DNA from: Phlebotomus papatasi
Lineage: Eukaryota; Arthropoda; Insecta; Diptera; Psychodidae
Direction of reading: 5' to 3'
Assembly: GCF_024763615.1 (NCBI RefSeq)
Contig: NC_077223.1
Coordinates: 48,918,627-48,982,626, forward strand
DNA: 64,000 nucleotides
Below are positions 1 to 11,694 of this stretch, one piece after another; position 1 is the first letter of the stretch, and every line of letters begins with the position of its first letter. The notes beneath the pieces are model-generated. The model saw only the letters and a program-made list of their open reading frames with translations, did no database searches and was not told where the DNA came from. The translations under genes and the position numbers were made by a program.

Positions 1-1294
1 TCAATTTTGACTGAAGCCTCTTGGGAATTTAAACTGTACAATCTCTCAGGTTTGTAGACGGAACTCCCAAAGGATGGTATGAACAGGATCAAAGGAGCAA
101 CTCGATGCTATGTTGGTGACTTTTCTTGAGAGTTTGTGTGAGACGTAAAAGAGGTAGGTCCGGGGATTGACAGAATCGATTTGGGCACAAAAGCCCCTGT
201 CCGACCACAAGACACTCTTTGACCTTCAGCGTAGATGCATATTGATGACCTGCACTGGATTTTGTGGTGAATCAAGTTCCACTCTCAGTATATTATAAAG
301 TTTCTCTCCCATACTAATTGCACGCTGTGGTGTCTTGGACACCTTAAAGGAAACCCAAAGCATAATGTCGCTGCGAGGAGCTTACTTCATTCACCTTTGC
401 ATCCAACTAATATGCAAATGAGTCAAATGAGTATATATACCTAGGGTTGAAATTATGGGTAAGAATTGGTCTAGAGAATCTAATCTCTCGTCCCAAAATA
501 TTCCGCAGAAGCAACCAGTAGGGTGAAATTGATGTAATTGCAACGCTATCACTCTACATTTCAGTAATTTTTTTTTTATTTGCACTCAGAAATTCAAATG
601 GATATTGACACAGTCAGAAAGAAACTAAAATCGAAATCATTTCGATTTTAGTCTTGAAATTCGTACCAAATCCCTTATAAGTTAAATTTTTGTGAATGAG
701 GACAAAGAATCACGTCGAGCAAATACATCTCTGTAATCAATTTGGCAAAAATTGACTCAACGCGATTCTTTATCTCCTAAATTCAACTCGCAATCGAATT
801 TACACGTATTTAAAATTGCAAACATGCCGTGGTGCCAAAAATAAATTTCAGCTACGAAAAATTGACGCTTTTTATTAGCCACATAGCTCTAGTCTTTTCT
901 GGATAATCTTTAGAAACACTTAAGCTGAGATCAGCTTCTATTGAATTTGAGAATCTTATTGTCAGTCAACTTGAATTTCCTGCTAAGACGATTCAAAGCT
1001 GAATTTGGGAGACGTAATGCAAAAATTTTTGACTTTAACCACCTCCATGGCAAGTTCTCTTTTTTTTTTCTATGGAGCTATTTGAAGCCAGTTCCTTTAC
1101 TCAGCTCACAGAGATGATCGGGAAAAATTATTTAGTCCGAAATATAGTATATTTATCCCTCCATAGGGATCAGTAACTTCCAAAAGAGGAACAGGCCCCA
1201 TTTTTAAGTTATTTCGCATAACGGTTGCAAAAACACAGAAATTCCCATACCTGTTTGCACGTAAAAGTGCGCTTTGGATACAACTCTAGGTCTA
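1..1294. other. No gene seen; AT-rich upstream DNA
   Basis: No open frame with protein-like composition and no clear repeat ends were found. There is a short palindrome at about 628-651 (ATCGAAATCATTTCGAT core). The stretch is far upstream of the scratch promoter, so distal regulatory sequence is possible but nothing specific shows it. Confidence 0.5.
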
Positions 1295-1506
1295 GGGGAA
1301 ACTGGGGCACCACCAAACACGGGGTACCACCAAACAGTAATTTTTATTTCTAAACTACTTGGACTATCTCGACCATTCCTTCAGTGGACAAGCATCCCTA
1401 TAGTGCCTATAAATCCCTATCGGTCTTATCCTCTGATATCCAATAACCGATTAAAAAATCGCAGTGTTTGGTGGTACCCCGTGTTTGGTGGTGCCCCAGT
1501 TTCCCC
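1295..1506. mobile_element. MITE with TA target site, GGGGAAACTGGGGCACC ends
   Basis: The element is 212 bp. It starts GGGGAAACTGGGGCACC, ends with the exact inverse, and is flanked by TA on both sides (1293-1294, 1507-1508). Each terminus carries the word ACCACCAAACA twice, about 17 bp apart. TA duplication fits the Tc1/mariner superfamily, but no transposase is present and the assignment is inferred. Related ends are at 29168-29215 and at the right end of the 44757-50737 element. Confidence 0.8.
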
Positions 1507-1536
1507 TATAGGTCACATGCCAGGGGGTGACTTTAA

Positions 1537-1651
1537 CCCTTTAAGAACGATTGGAACACCGGTGTCATAAAAAAAATTCTACGGCTTTCTAAAGTTTTGC
1601 TCCAAGAAGTCAGAAAAAGTCATTTTTTCCGACCCTCTTGTCCTTAAAGGG
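1537..1651. mobile_element. piggyBac-like MITE (TTAA target site)
   Basis: This is a 115 bp element flanked by TTAA (1533-1536 and 1652-1655). It begins CCCTTTAAGAACGATTGG and ends with the inverted CCTTAAAGGG. A TTAA duplication with a CCC-type tip is the hallmark of piggyBac elements. Larger relatives occur at 16033-16771 and 47097-48620, sharing the ACGATTGGAACACCGG subterminal motif. Confidence 0.7.
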
Positions 1652-1655
1652 TTAA

Positions 1656-3287
1656 ATGAAAATATCGGTATTTGCATGACTTCAGGCTGAGGATGAGAAT
1701 AGTAATAAAATAGGTCGGATGTGATCTCTCGGTAGTTGATGTATCAAAAATCAAGGAATTATATATTATTTAACAACTCTCTTCGTGTAAAATTCGACCA
1801 ACAATATCTTTTGTGTCTTGCATGACCCGTTTACGATATTCAACAGTTTCTCACAACCACTTGATGAGTTGCTGGAATTTGTTGGTTTTTGGGCCTTTGA
1901 TTGTCTTTATGTCCTCTTACAAGGGTATATTCATCAGAAATAGATTTTAAATTAAATTCCCAAAAGACGCACGCCCAACACAATTTCTTAAAGGAAAACT
2001 TTGAATAAACTCCCATTTTAATATGCACTCAGCGCTGAGGAAACTTAAAGGTAAAAGTGGTGTTTCGTGTGAGATATATATAATATATTATAATACACAA
2101 ATAATGGTGCAAAGTAGATCGGAAAATCGACTTCGATACAGGTGAAAACGGAAACTTGAACCGCACCTTGTATTATCGCACGAAACTTTATGACTTTCCC
2201 TCCGAGAACTCAACATTGGGGGAGGGGTAGCTCAGGGCAGTCTTTAGCTCCTGTATCTGTATGAATATGGCAATAAAAGCACCACTTCTACCCACTTTTA
2301 GGAAGGAAAAAACACACCAACACAATTCGATCATATGGTGTTCTGCTGAAGAAACAGATTAACTTGAATTCTAACTAACACCCTCAAAGTGTGGGGAAGA
2401 AAAGAGAAAAACATTTCAGGGAAGATATCCTGAGCGATAAGACTTCACTAATCTATCCATTGACTGATTGAAAATCGCTCCGCGAACGCTATTCGGTCTG
2501 GGTCTTGATTACGCTGATGGTTTTCATATTACTCTCCCCAGACATGAGACGAAGAAACCCTCCTTTTTGGAATCCAATGCTGTTGACTTCTCACACTAGC
2601 AAATTTCACAAAACGACTCTCAACAATTCCAAAATGAGCTGACACTCTTGTAGATGAAAGATTAAAAAAAAACTCTTTTATATGATTTATAAACCAAATT
2701 AAAATCTATGTGAAGTGGTATGCATTTCGTAAAATAATTCAATGGAAGGAAGTCTGGATGTACTTGAATTTGTAAGCACTAAGCACTATGCTTTTTCATG
2801 AATTTTGGTTCAACTTTGCTAAACTGATTTTTTGTTGTAATTTTATATAACAAATAAATCTAAAATTTAAGAAAATGAAATACAGTATTTAATAAAACGT
2901 GTTCACGATAAGATTGTCCCCAAGAATAATGCTTTAAAAATGAAGTCTTAACATGATATTAAAAAAAAGATAAATATTTTTTGAAACTTTAATTCATTGT
3001 AGATTTATTAGATATAGGGTAAAGTGGTACAAGTTGGACAGAGCTTTTTTCTTGATAAATTTAGTACTTCATTTTTATTTGTATATTTTTAATGCTCTAG
3101 TTTTAAAATTAGGTTCCTTGTGCTTAAAAACAAATTTTGTACTGTTTCATAATTTTAAAACTTTTTTTTATTAAAACTTTTCATAATTTTTGTACCTGTA
3201 CTTTTTCTTACGTCCTGTGCGAGACTTTGCGGTGTAATATTGCTGTCCTGGTAATTGTTTGAAGCGTTTGAAGTCTCCTTTTACGTA
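1656..3287. other. No gene seen
   Basis: AT-rich sequence without a convincing open frame. Around 3016 the phrase GGGTAAAGTGGTACAAG follows a TA and resembles a single left end of the TA-GGGGA-type elements. No matching right end was found. Confidence 0.45.
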
Positions 3288-5398
3288 CACTCAGAAAAAG
3301 GCAGTTCTAACTTTGTATGGGATTTGCAAAAATGCAGCTCTTGTCTGTAAGAATATTTTAAGAGCCGAATCAACCTAAACATGTCGTGCTTAGAATCAAG
3401 AGCTGTTTTCTAAAACAGATCAACTAAGAGCTGCCGCGTCTTGAGCGAGAGAGAGAGTACCGTCTCTCCAGAGAAAATTTTCAGTGACTTCCAGTGCTGT
3501 CAAATGATAGACAAAATAATTCACAGTGCAATTAATTCGCAAAGTTGTGATTGTTTTCGCGAGTTTTTTCAATAAAATTATAGTGAAAATTGTGGGGAGA
3601 AGCCTCTACAAGTAGTGAAGTGTCTTGTGGTGCAAAAAAATACAGTGCCGATAAGAATTAGGGGAAATGCTTCTAATTTTGTCCAGTTTCTTATTTTGGA
3701 CACTTTGAGGATAACATTGGACACTAAAAATAAATTGATTAAAATGATGGATTTTTATTCCAATATTTGATGAATAATGAATTCTATCTAAATATTTGTT
3801 CTTTTTGGAATATTTTAACATTAAATACGTTAAAATTTGAATATGATTTGAGTTGAAATTGCTTTGTTGAAAATTCAGTGTGAGCAATTGCTTACGAGAA
3901 ATATGACAGAACTTCGTGGCTTACTTCAGTCTTATTTAGTTTTGGTGAAGTACTAACAAAGTTTGTTCGCTGTTTTGGAGTGATATTATTGAATATTCAT
4001 TGAATATTGTGTTGATTCACGTTACTGATGATTTGTACATTTGACCTGAAGTGAGATTTGCCTTGTGAATTACATTTTTCGTGTGAAAAATGGGAAATTT
4101 TTTAAGACATTCACCAGTGAGGTGATGATTCTTATTTTGGACAGGTGTTTTTCTCACGAAATTTCGTGAAGTTTTAGCTTTTGTGATGACTAGGTTGGAC
4201 AAATGCCTGGAGAAATGAAGGAGCATCATCTCTACGAAAGAGATGCAGTGAGAAATGCCTTGAAAGGCTCCCGGAAAGGGCAGGGAATGAGCGAATCCGC
4301 ACGTACTTGGAGTACCGAAGTCAACTCACTTTAATGAATGATATGGAAAGTTTCTGGGCTTCTTGTGACATTCCACGTTTCCCTTACATGACCAGGAAGA
4401 GGACTTGGTAAGATTGGTTCATAAAATGAAGAACAATGGGCATCCTGTTGAGGCGGATTATCTGTCCAAATTTACAGACAAGTTGTAAAAATTAATAACC
4501 AAGTTGTCCAAAATAAGAGTCAAATTCACCTCTACATATCAATTCATTTTTAAACGTATTAAAACTAATTTTAGTAAAAATAAGATGATAAATAGCTTGC
4601 CAAGTTTCTAAACAATCCTTCTGAAAAGAGAGTAACAAGAAAAGTCAATTAGTATTGAAAATATGGCACTTCAAACTTAGGATATCGATGCTTATATGCA
4701 GACTGTCCAAAATTATAAGCACTTCCCCTACGTGGAAATTTGGTGAAGTGAAGCTCGAAAAATAGGAAAATATTTTTTCTTGAAAATTAGAATATTGTGC
4801 CCCACGAGCTCGCTCAAGTGTCTGGAGTGTTGGGAAAAGGTGGTTTTTTATTTAGAAAAACTTATATAGAGGAAAAATTAAAAGATTTTTGTGAGATGGT
4901 TCGGGTGAAAAAAAATTGTAAACATGTCGGGCATCTCGCTCAGCGATAATCGGATGGAGAAATATCTTCCCAAATGTGAGTTTTTTTAGTCAAAAATTGA
5001 TCAATTTCGCTTGGATTTTAGGAAAACAATAGGGAATGTGAAATATTATAAATTAAGAAGTGTATACGGTGGCATAGGGCAATAAAAAAACGTGAAATTC
5101 TATTGTGTTTTTAATTGTGAGTGTACGTCAAAATTGTTGCGATACAGCAGAAAAAATCTGATACTAGAATCAAAACTCGTTATGCTTTGCTCCAAGAACT
5201 TGTTAGTACTTAAAATTCTTCCAGAGACTATTTTTGCCATCTCTGAAAATTCAAAGACTGTACGTTCTTGAACCAAAGCATATTTTAAAATAAATGCTTT
5301 CCTTCAAGTAAAATAGTCTTTAAGCTCAACACACGAATGCCCGTTCTTATATCAAGAGTTAAATTAAGAGCTGTTTCCACAGAGCTCTTTTCTGAGTG
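3288..5398. mobile_element. Inverted-repeat element (CACTCAGAAAA ends), non-coding
   Basis: The element is 2.1 kb. It begins CACTCAGAAAAAGG, ends CTCTTTTCTGAGTG, and is flanked by TA on both sides. No transposase frame lies inside, so it would depend on an enzyme supplied in trans. A second, unrelated element (3661-4728) is nested in it. Much of its size is that insertion, leaving about 1 kb of its own sequence. Confidence 0.65.
3661..4728. mobile_element. TA-GGGGA-type element with repeated TTTTGGACA word
   Basis: This 1068 bp element is nested in the 3288-5398 element. It is flanked by TA. It starts GGGGAAATGCTTCTAATTTT and ends with the inverse form ATTATAAGCACTTCCCC. The word TTTTGGACA (or its complement) recurs near the left end, in the middle and near the right end. 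The interior has no credible transposase. Confidence 0.7.
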
Positions 5399-5419
5399 TA
5401 TGTTTCACCATCCATCAAG

Positions 5420-5849
5420 ATGCACCCACTAAAGCCAGACATCATCTTATCGTGCAGCCTTCGAGCTCGTGTTTCAGCTGACTGACTTCACTGACTTTGT
5501 GTATCCGTGCGATGAGGGACTGCTTAGGCCTTAAAAGTCTTCAGTCCATTCCTCTGTTTGATTTTGCGCACAAGACTGGGAGAACATTTAAGTTTTTTAG
5601 CCATATCCCTCACAGATGTCGAAGGATTCTTCTTGTAGTGCATGATCACCTTTTTCTCCGAATCTCGATCTCCAATACGACGATTTTTTCCACATCCAGG
5701 TTCTGGGCAGTGGTTTTACTGTCGAGGAATCGAAGAATCACCCTCCGGACGGTCTGGCGTGAGGTATTTGTGAGTTTTCCAAGGTCCGAGTAATTGATTC
5801 CAGGATTTTTTAGATATGTGTACACGATCAGTTTCCTTCTCTTTTCCAT
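5420..5849 (-). pseudogene. Tc1/mariner transposase, N-terminal fragment, frameshifted
   Basis: Reading the minus strand from a Met at 5849, the start is MEKRRKLIVYTYLKNPG followed by a helix-turn-helix (LTNTSRQTVRRVILRF). This matches the N-terminal DNA-binding region of insect Tc1/mariner transposases. A frame change near 5650 leads into a second helix-turn-helix (VRDMAKKLKCSPSLVRKIK), again in the expected order. A stop near 5535 and the complete absence of the DDE catalytic half show that this is a dead, truncated copy. It abuts the 3288-5398 element at 5400, but nothing shows that the two belong together. Its right end (about 5850-6050) is not defined. The family assignment rests on motif recognition by eye. 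Confidence 0.6.
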
Positions 5850-6050
5850 TATTATTTCGTATCTCAGTGGAAAATGCACAGAATTTGATGAGAGTTTCAC
5901 GAAAAGAAAGGTGAAAACACGTGTTGCAATATTTACATACAACGAAAATGCGCAACTAGTGACATCTATCATAAAAATATCAAGTCATTTGGAACAATCT
6001 TGTCGTGGACAAGCATATTACTCATGACTATACATTTTTTTGGAACTATC

Positions 6051-6387
6051 CACTGGTAAAAATAAAAGGGTCAAATTGACCCTTTTCAAAAGGATGGATC
6101 GTATTTGACCCTTTGAAAGGTTCACTTTTGTATCACTTGAAATTTAGTATGCACATTTATCACGAATAATCATGTTTTATTGTAAACTTATTACTGATAT
6201 CATATTTCTCTCATCTGAGCGAACACCAAAGATCACTTTTTCATTGTTTTTTTATTCGTTTATTCCGGAATTAAATAGATGTCAAAACCGTGACCCTTTC
6301 GAAGGGTTCCTGGTGACCCTTTCAAAGAGTCAAATATGATCCATCCTTTGGAAAAGGGTCAATTTGACCCTTTTATTTTTACCAGTG
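6051..6387. mobile_element. MITE with CACTGGTAAAAATAAAAGG ends, GGGTC word
   Basis: This 337 bp element starts CACTGGTAAAAATAAAAGGG and ends with its inverse, TTTTATTTTTACCAGTG. The pentamer GGGTC/GACCC recurs about seven times, mostly in the contexts GGGTCAAAT and GACCCTTT. A second copy at 42352-42522 has identical outer 19 bp but carries GGATC/GATCC at the internal word positions. No coding sequence is present. Confidence 0.8.
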
Positions 6388-7072
6388 TCTCTGGATTGAT
6401 ACCAGACAAGATACCGGGTTAGTTTGCCACAAGTAACCCAGTAAAAGCTGGAATGTTTCGGTTTTCTCTTATATGATTCATATTGCTGTGTTACTGTCAA
6501 CACCTCACGTCGGTCTTATATTCACAAAACAGGTGTTTTGAATATCCCTTATTACGAAAAGACCAATCAACAAAGTCAGGCATGATCGGCCATTCATCGT
6601 AGGCAATACTTTGTAGTTTGGATTGAGATATCGAGACAAAGATTATACGAGTTGGTCTATATAGCACCCACAGAGGATAGTAGATATTTTATATGTAATG
6701 GAATAGGATAAAATATTGTCAATAGGAACTATAGCATTTGTCAAGGACCCATATGAGAAAGCTTTTATGCTTTGAAAAAAATTGTTAATTCAATATCAAA
6801 TTACTCAAAATTTGCTAAACCAATTGTAATTGAATTTGGTATGGAGTAAAAGTGTACGATAAAGCTTATTATCTACGCGTACTATTTTCCTTCCACATCC
6901 TTTATTCCACTAAGGATCATACAAAATCAGGACCTTTCCTTTATAATTCCTCTTTGAGAAGGAGTGCATAGCTGAAACTTGACAATATTGTTTGGACTTG
7001 GTAGATATAGAATCGGCGAAGACCATCCTTAAAAGCTGATGGCAAACTCAACTTCATAGGGTAAAGTTAGTA
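6388..7072. other. No gene seen
   Basis: Unremarkable AT-rich sequence between two MITEs. No element ends or coding signal were recognised. Confidence 0.45.
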
Positions 7073-8341
7073 CACTTGAGAGAAATCCGGAAAAGTTAAA
7101 ATAACATTCCGGAAATGTTACTGTGGCACGGGTTTCGTGAGTTATCTATACTCCCTCTTAAATACCTTTACATTTTTAAAACCCTTAAGGTGTTCTTTGG
7201 AAGAAGTGGATATTTCAGTATGAGAGGGAACCAGGAGTCTCGTTTGGGTCCTCAGATGTCCCTGCCCATCCCAAGAAGTGAATTGTTCAGGAGGTGTTTT
7301 ATTTATCAGGTGCCCTTCCTCTACAATGATCTCCCACGGGTCCTGAGAACCCATAGTGCGAGCAGATTCTCCTTTCACCTACTCTTGAAGAGACACATTT
7401 GGCACACATACGCATCTGAGCGCTCCTGAATGTTCCCAGGATTCGTTCCGTCGTCCGACACCCATGCTTCCTGTCTCCAGGATGTCTCACAAGCCCAATT
7501 TGCACTGTTGTTGGGGAGTTTGATACGCGTTCCCCCTTGGTCTATTTCCTACTAGCTCACTCTAGTGGGATTTTTTCTGGGCCCTCTGCCTCTTTTTTGC
7601 CCACCTATGTGCAGGGTGGGCTTGTATGACACGGACCACCGCTATCATCCTAGAAGTTCATCCTAAGTATACCCCGTGGGATACCCTCTTGATTGGGCCT
7701 CTGGCTGTGGATTGCGGAGCGGATTGTGGGCGTTCGGAGCTCTGTGATGCTTCTGCTATTGTGCTCTGTCTGCTCAGGCTTTCCTGGCTCTTCCCACACC
7801 TAAAAACAAAACCTCTACCTGGGTCCTCGGACTCAACCCTCTGCCCCCCCCCCCTTTTAATGTATCCAAGTGTCAGCAACACGTGCCTTTTTTTTGGCCA
7901 AGCTGGCACTAATTCCTCAATATGCTTGCTCCTGTTGCCCCTTTCCCTACGCAACGACAGCGCTTTTAACTAGCTGATTGCAATTGTAAAACTGCATAAA
8001 TCCTGGCATATACGATCTATGATTCAGGGTTTCTGCCGTTTACCTGATGAGATCGGTCGTGGTAAGTCGGCGGAAGACGCAACCAAGCATTAATTGAGGA
8101 GAAATATATAAATTGAATTGAATTGAATTGTTAATTTTACCCTGCAGTATTGATCCAAAACCGGTGTAAATACTATCCTTTTCAGGTGTATTGGGGGTTA
8201 AAGTTACCCTTTTTCATGTTAATTTTACCCTTAAAAAGGTGTAAAATTAATATTAAAAAATGTTGATATTATTTTTACACATAAAAAGTATTAAAGTTCT
8301 GAGGAAAAAGTGTTAATCACACCCTCTTTTTTTTCTCAGTG
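7073..8341. mobile_element. MITE (CACTGAGAGAAATCC ends) split by a LINE insertion
   Basis: The left part is 7073-7120 (CACTTGAGAGAAATCCGG...) and the right part is about 8129-8341, ending TTTTCTCAGTG. Intact relatives of about 250-260 bp are at 13178-13439 and 56241-56492, and another split copy is at 39517-39886. All share a segment reading CCCTGCAGTATTGATCC and repeated TTAATTTTAC / GGTGTAAAA words. The ~1 kb extra sequence here is a LINE 3' end (7121-8128). Confidence 0.8.
7121..8128 (+). pseudogene. 5'-truncated LINE (non-LTR retrotransposon) 3' end
   Basis: An open frame to 7429 reads like the C-terminus of a CR1/Jockey-type reverse transcriptase ORF: PRSELFRRCFIYQVPFLYND, with the familiar order P-R-x-E-L, R-x-F, P-x-L-Y-N-x-L-P. 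It is followed by about 700 bp of 3' untranslated sequence and a tail of three or four TTGAA units at 8111-8130. TGTTA flanks both ends (7116-7120 and 8129-8133), a plausible short target duplication. The reverse transcriptase core and endonuclease are missing, as is usual for a dead-on-arrival copy. The clade is inferred from a short motif only. Confidence 0.65.
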
Positions 8342-8345
8342 TAAC

Positions 8346-9672
8346 CACTGTGCGACACGTTGTGGGTGTCTTTGACGAGAGTGCCAAAACTTGTTAGAGG
8401 GTCATTTAAGGACCTCAAATCTGCAATCCGTTTGTCCGGGTCACCTCTAGATTTTTTTGAAAAAGCATATTTAGTTTTTTGATGTTTTATAAAATTCAAA
8501 AATTCATATCTCCGGTTCTAATTATCCGGTGGTAGTCACATAAAGCTAAACTGACGCGTAATTTCATCCTCTATAACTCTTGTGAACATATCAAGCATCT
8601 ACGATGAAAATGAAGTATATTTTTTAAAGATTTTTTAAAAAAGGGCACCTAAAATGGTGCATTTTTCTGTGTTTTTTCCATCTTCTAGTAATTTTCCCAC
8701 TTTAATAGAGCATTTTATTTGTCAAATAACTATGCCTAAAAGTTAGAGAATTTAATGTTCTTTCATATCTTTTTGGTTTAAATTTTCTATCCTAATTCGT
8801 TTATTCACAATAATTTATTGAATATAAAATGCATTATTATAAAAATAAAATCTCTTATTATATATAATTATATTGGTATCTTTGTCTAACCTACTGAAGA
8901 GCATTCTCTTTTGCACTCTCACTTACACATTTCATATAAAAAGAGGCGAAATGAAAAAAAGAGACGTATATAGAAATAAAGAGAGAAGAATAGTTTTTTA
9001 ACACTCATAACAGCTATTCTTCTCTCTCTATTTCTAAATACGTCTCTTTTCTTTCATTTCACCTCTTTTTATATGAAATGTGTAAGTGAGAGTGCAAAAG
9101 AGAATGCTCTTCAGTAGGTTAGACAAAGATACCAATATAATTATATATAATAAGAGATTTTATTTTTATAATAATGCATTTTATATTCAATAAATTATTG
9201 TGAATAAACGAATTAGGATAGAAAATTTAAACCAAAAAGATATGAAAGAACATTAAATTCTCTAACTTTTAGACATAGTTATTTGACATATAAAATGCTC
9301 TATTAAAGTGGGAAAATTACTAGAAGATGGAAAAAACACAGAAAAATGCACCATTTTAGGTGCCCTTTTTTAAAAAATCTTTAAAAAATATACTTCATTT
9401 TCATCGTAGATGCTTGATATGTTCACAAGAGTTATAGAGGATGAAATTACGCGTCAGTTTAGCTTTATGTGACTACCACCGGATAATTAGAACCGGAGAT
9501 ATGAATTTTTGAATTTTATAAAACATCAAAAAACTAAATATGCTTTTTCAAAAAAATCTAGAGGTGACCCGGACAAACGGATTGCAGATTTGAGGTCCTT
9601 AAATGACCCTCTAACAAGTTTTGGCACTCTCGTCAAAGACACCCACAAAAAGGTAAATTTTGTCGCACCGTG
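8346..9672. mobile_element. Near-perfect 1.3 kb palindromic (foldback) element
   Basis: The left arm (about 8361-8992) and right arm (about 9014-9651) are inverse copies with only a few differences, around a spacer of roughly 20 bp near 9004. The outer tips read CACTGTGCGACA and TGTCGCACCGTG. Next to them is a non-matching stretch of a few bases on the left and about 15 bases on the right. There is no protein-coding frame of note. It sits only 4 bp from the right end of the CACTGAGA MITE. Transcription through it would give a very long hairpin RNA. Confidence 0.85.
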
Positions 9673-9923
9673 AACACATAAACGGTAATCTAAACAGGTT
9701 TCGTACTCTGGATATATATTAATATGGAGAGATTAACTAACCTAGCACTAAAACCATTATTGAAATGCACTCTTCAGCCTAATGCCGTACACACATTTGC
9801 GACATAAGCCTAGAGACGGCTTAACGTAATTGTAATCAAAAATAATGATTTAACTAAATACCCAACAGTTTCTTATTGAGTAAGCCATTTCTCGGATTAA
9901 GTCGTAAGTATGTTTAGGGTATT
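9673..9923. repeat. AAGCC-word repeat fragment
   Basis: Contains CATAAGCCTAGAGACGGCTTA and, inverted further on, GTAAGCCATTTCTCGG. Similar words (TAAGCCGAGAGA, TAAGCCGTCTCTCGG) recur at 17161-17330. It is probably a decayed inverted-repeat element. Its boundaries are not resolved. Confidence 0.35.
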
Positions 9924-9937
9924 AGATTTAACGTTTA

Positions 9938-10205
9938 ATAATAATAATAATAATGCTCGCACAACATTCCATGAAGGAACAAGGCCTTCCCGCAAGGGGT
10001 TTTCTAAACATGAATTATCATTTTTTCTTGTACGGGATGAGGTTGTCAATCCCATGCCCGTGGAATCAAGTGCAGTGAAGCGCACTCGATGCAATCCGAA
10101 CACCTTTAACGCCAGAAAAATTCCTGGTGGCCCAAAGGGATTCGAACCCGGGACACTAGCATCATAAAGCGAGTGCTCTACCACTTGACCCATTGAGTGC
10201 CCTAA
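9938..10205 (-). mobile_element. tRNA-derived SINE with target-site duplication
   Basis: The element runs on the minus strand. The head has a tRNA-like pol III promoter: an A box (inverse of CCACTTGACCCA, 10181-10192) and a B box GGGTTCGAATCCC (inverse, 10138-10150). About 170 bp of unrelated body follow, then an (ATT)n tail at 9938-9954. It is flanked by a 14 bp duplication, AGATTTAACGTTTA (9924-9937) and AGATTTAAGGTTTA (10206-10219), with one mismatch. It encodes no protein and would rely on a LINE for movement. Confidence 0.85.
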
Positions 10206-10539
10206 AGATTTAAGGTTTAGCTAAGATGTGATTTACCTTCGCTAATTCCTGAACAGACAAGATTTTTTTTTTGGGAACTCGACTAAACCTCCAGACTGAA
10301 ATCCGAAGTATTGTTCATTTCTATGTGATTCTGTTTTTCAACTCTGTTTTTTTATTAGAATTATTTTTTGGTGGATTAAAAGTGTTGGTTGGTTTAGTTT
10401 TTCTCCTCATTGGACTGGCGTCTAATAAGAGAAACGGTAAGAAAAAAATTGTATAAAATTTGCATTGTAATGGGTAAAACAAGAGGATTACCATCGTTTT
10501 CATTATCACGCACCAGCAACACTATAGATTTAATGGTTT

Positions 10540-10800
10540 ATACCCTGCGTTTAGTTTTGCTATCGTAGCAAAACTCAGTGTTTGTGACCTCCCCAATAAC
10601 CACTCTGCCCACTTCATACGTCTGTTTTCCACCCTATCCGCAGAGAAGCCCTCCGTGGCAGATCTTCATAGTCATAAATATACAATCCCATGTGTGTGTG
10701 GAAGAGATGAAGAGACACAAGATGATATCCTGAGCTTCCTTATTGCTTTTCTCGCTCTCAGGATGCTGAGTCTGAACCAAAAAGCATTTATGTTACGTTT
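10540..10800 (+). pseudogene. Possible LINE ORF2 C-terminal remnant
   Basis: One + frame reads NNHSAHFIRLFSTL and further on PCVCGRDEETQDDILSF. This resembles the Cys-containing C-terminal region after the reverse transcriptase in some LINEs, where a CxCG...EET...H motif is common. The frame is short and no 3' tail was found, so this is tentative. Confidence 0.3.
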
Positions 10801-11691
10801 CCATCCACATTAATGACAATTGTTTGAGGGTGTTTTATCCTACCAAGGATTTGTGTTATCGTTTCAGATTCAGAAATGTTATTCAAAGTGGTATTTAGCG
10901 GCAGGAGAGAATGTGTTATTTATTTCTCTCGGTGCGTTTGCCTATATCTTCCCTCAACCAAATGAAGAAATGAAGGCACAAAAAATCTATACAATTGTAC
11001 AGCAATCCAACATGCTAAGCATTCAACTGGGAAGTGTGGGTGGTATAAAAGAATCTTCATTCCTAAGGGAAAAAACTCCCGACAAGAAGTATAAAGGATG
11101 AAAAATGCTATCATCCATTTCTTCTATATAATACCTCTTCAACCCATGCCTCCATATATTTGAATCGTTGAGTGCAGTTTAAATGGTACTTAGATAAATT
11201 CACCCTCTTTCTGCGTGACTGAAAATGCTATGTTATTGGGGATATATCTCAAACTTCACCCGACGTGAAAAAAACACACACATTCTAAGGAGAAATACCA
11301 CAACCTAATAATCCCTTCTTTAGCTATAAATTCACTCCTGACGCCTTTTTCTGCCAAAGCTTTTGCTCTCAAAAATAGTTCTTCACACTTTCTCACCTAT
11401 GCAGAGAATTTTACACATATATATGAAACGTAAAAGCAAGAACGAGCACAAGATGATGAAAAACCATCTTCAAGTCAAATGGATTCAGTAGAAAATTTAC
11501 AAAAACCGTAAAGAAACTGTCTGAAGGTATTTTGTCTTCCTCAGCTTCATTCATCAATTTTTTTGAAAAAAAAACTTAAAAAACGGGGTGGTAAAGTGGA
11601 CCCGTTGGGAATGCTCAAATTGATATGATCGATGTCATGGCCTTAAAAGAAATTTGCATGGCTTTTGGATGAATAAATGCGTTATGGCCTC
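10801..11691. other. No gene seen
   Basis: A few short open frames occur, none with protein-like features. Near 11582, GGGGTGGTAAAGTGGACCC resembles an isolated element end. Confidence 0.4.
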
Positions 11692-11694
11692 TTA

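Noticed and set aside
10115..10205. Possible tRNA gene on the minus strand
   Set aside because: The A and B boxes are present, but the anticodon arm is mismatched, a long unrelated body and (ATT)n tail follow, and a target-site duplication surrounds the whole. It is a SINE.
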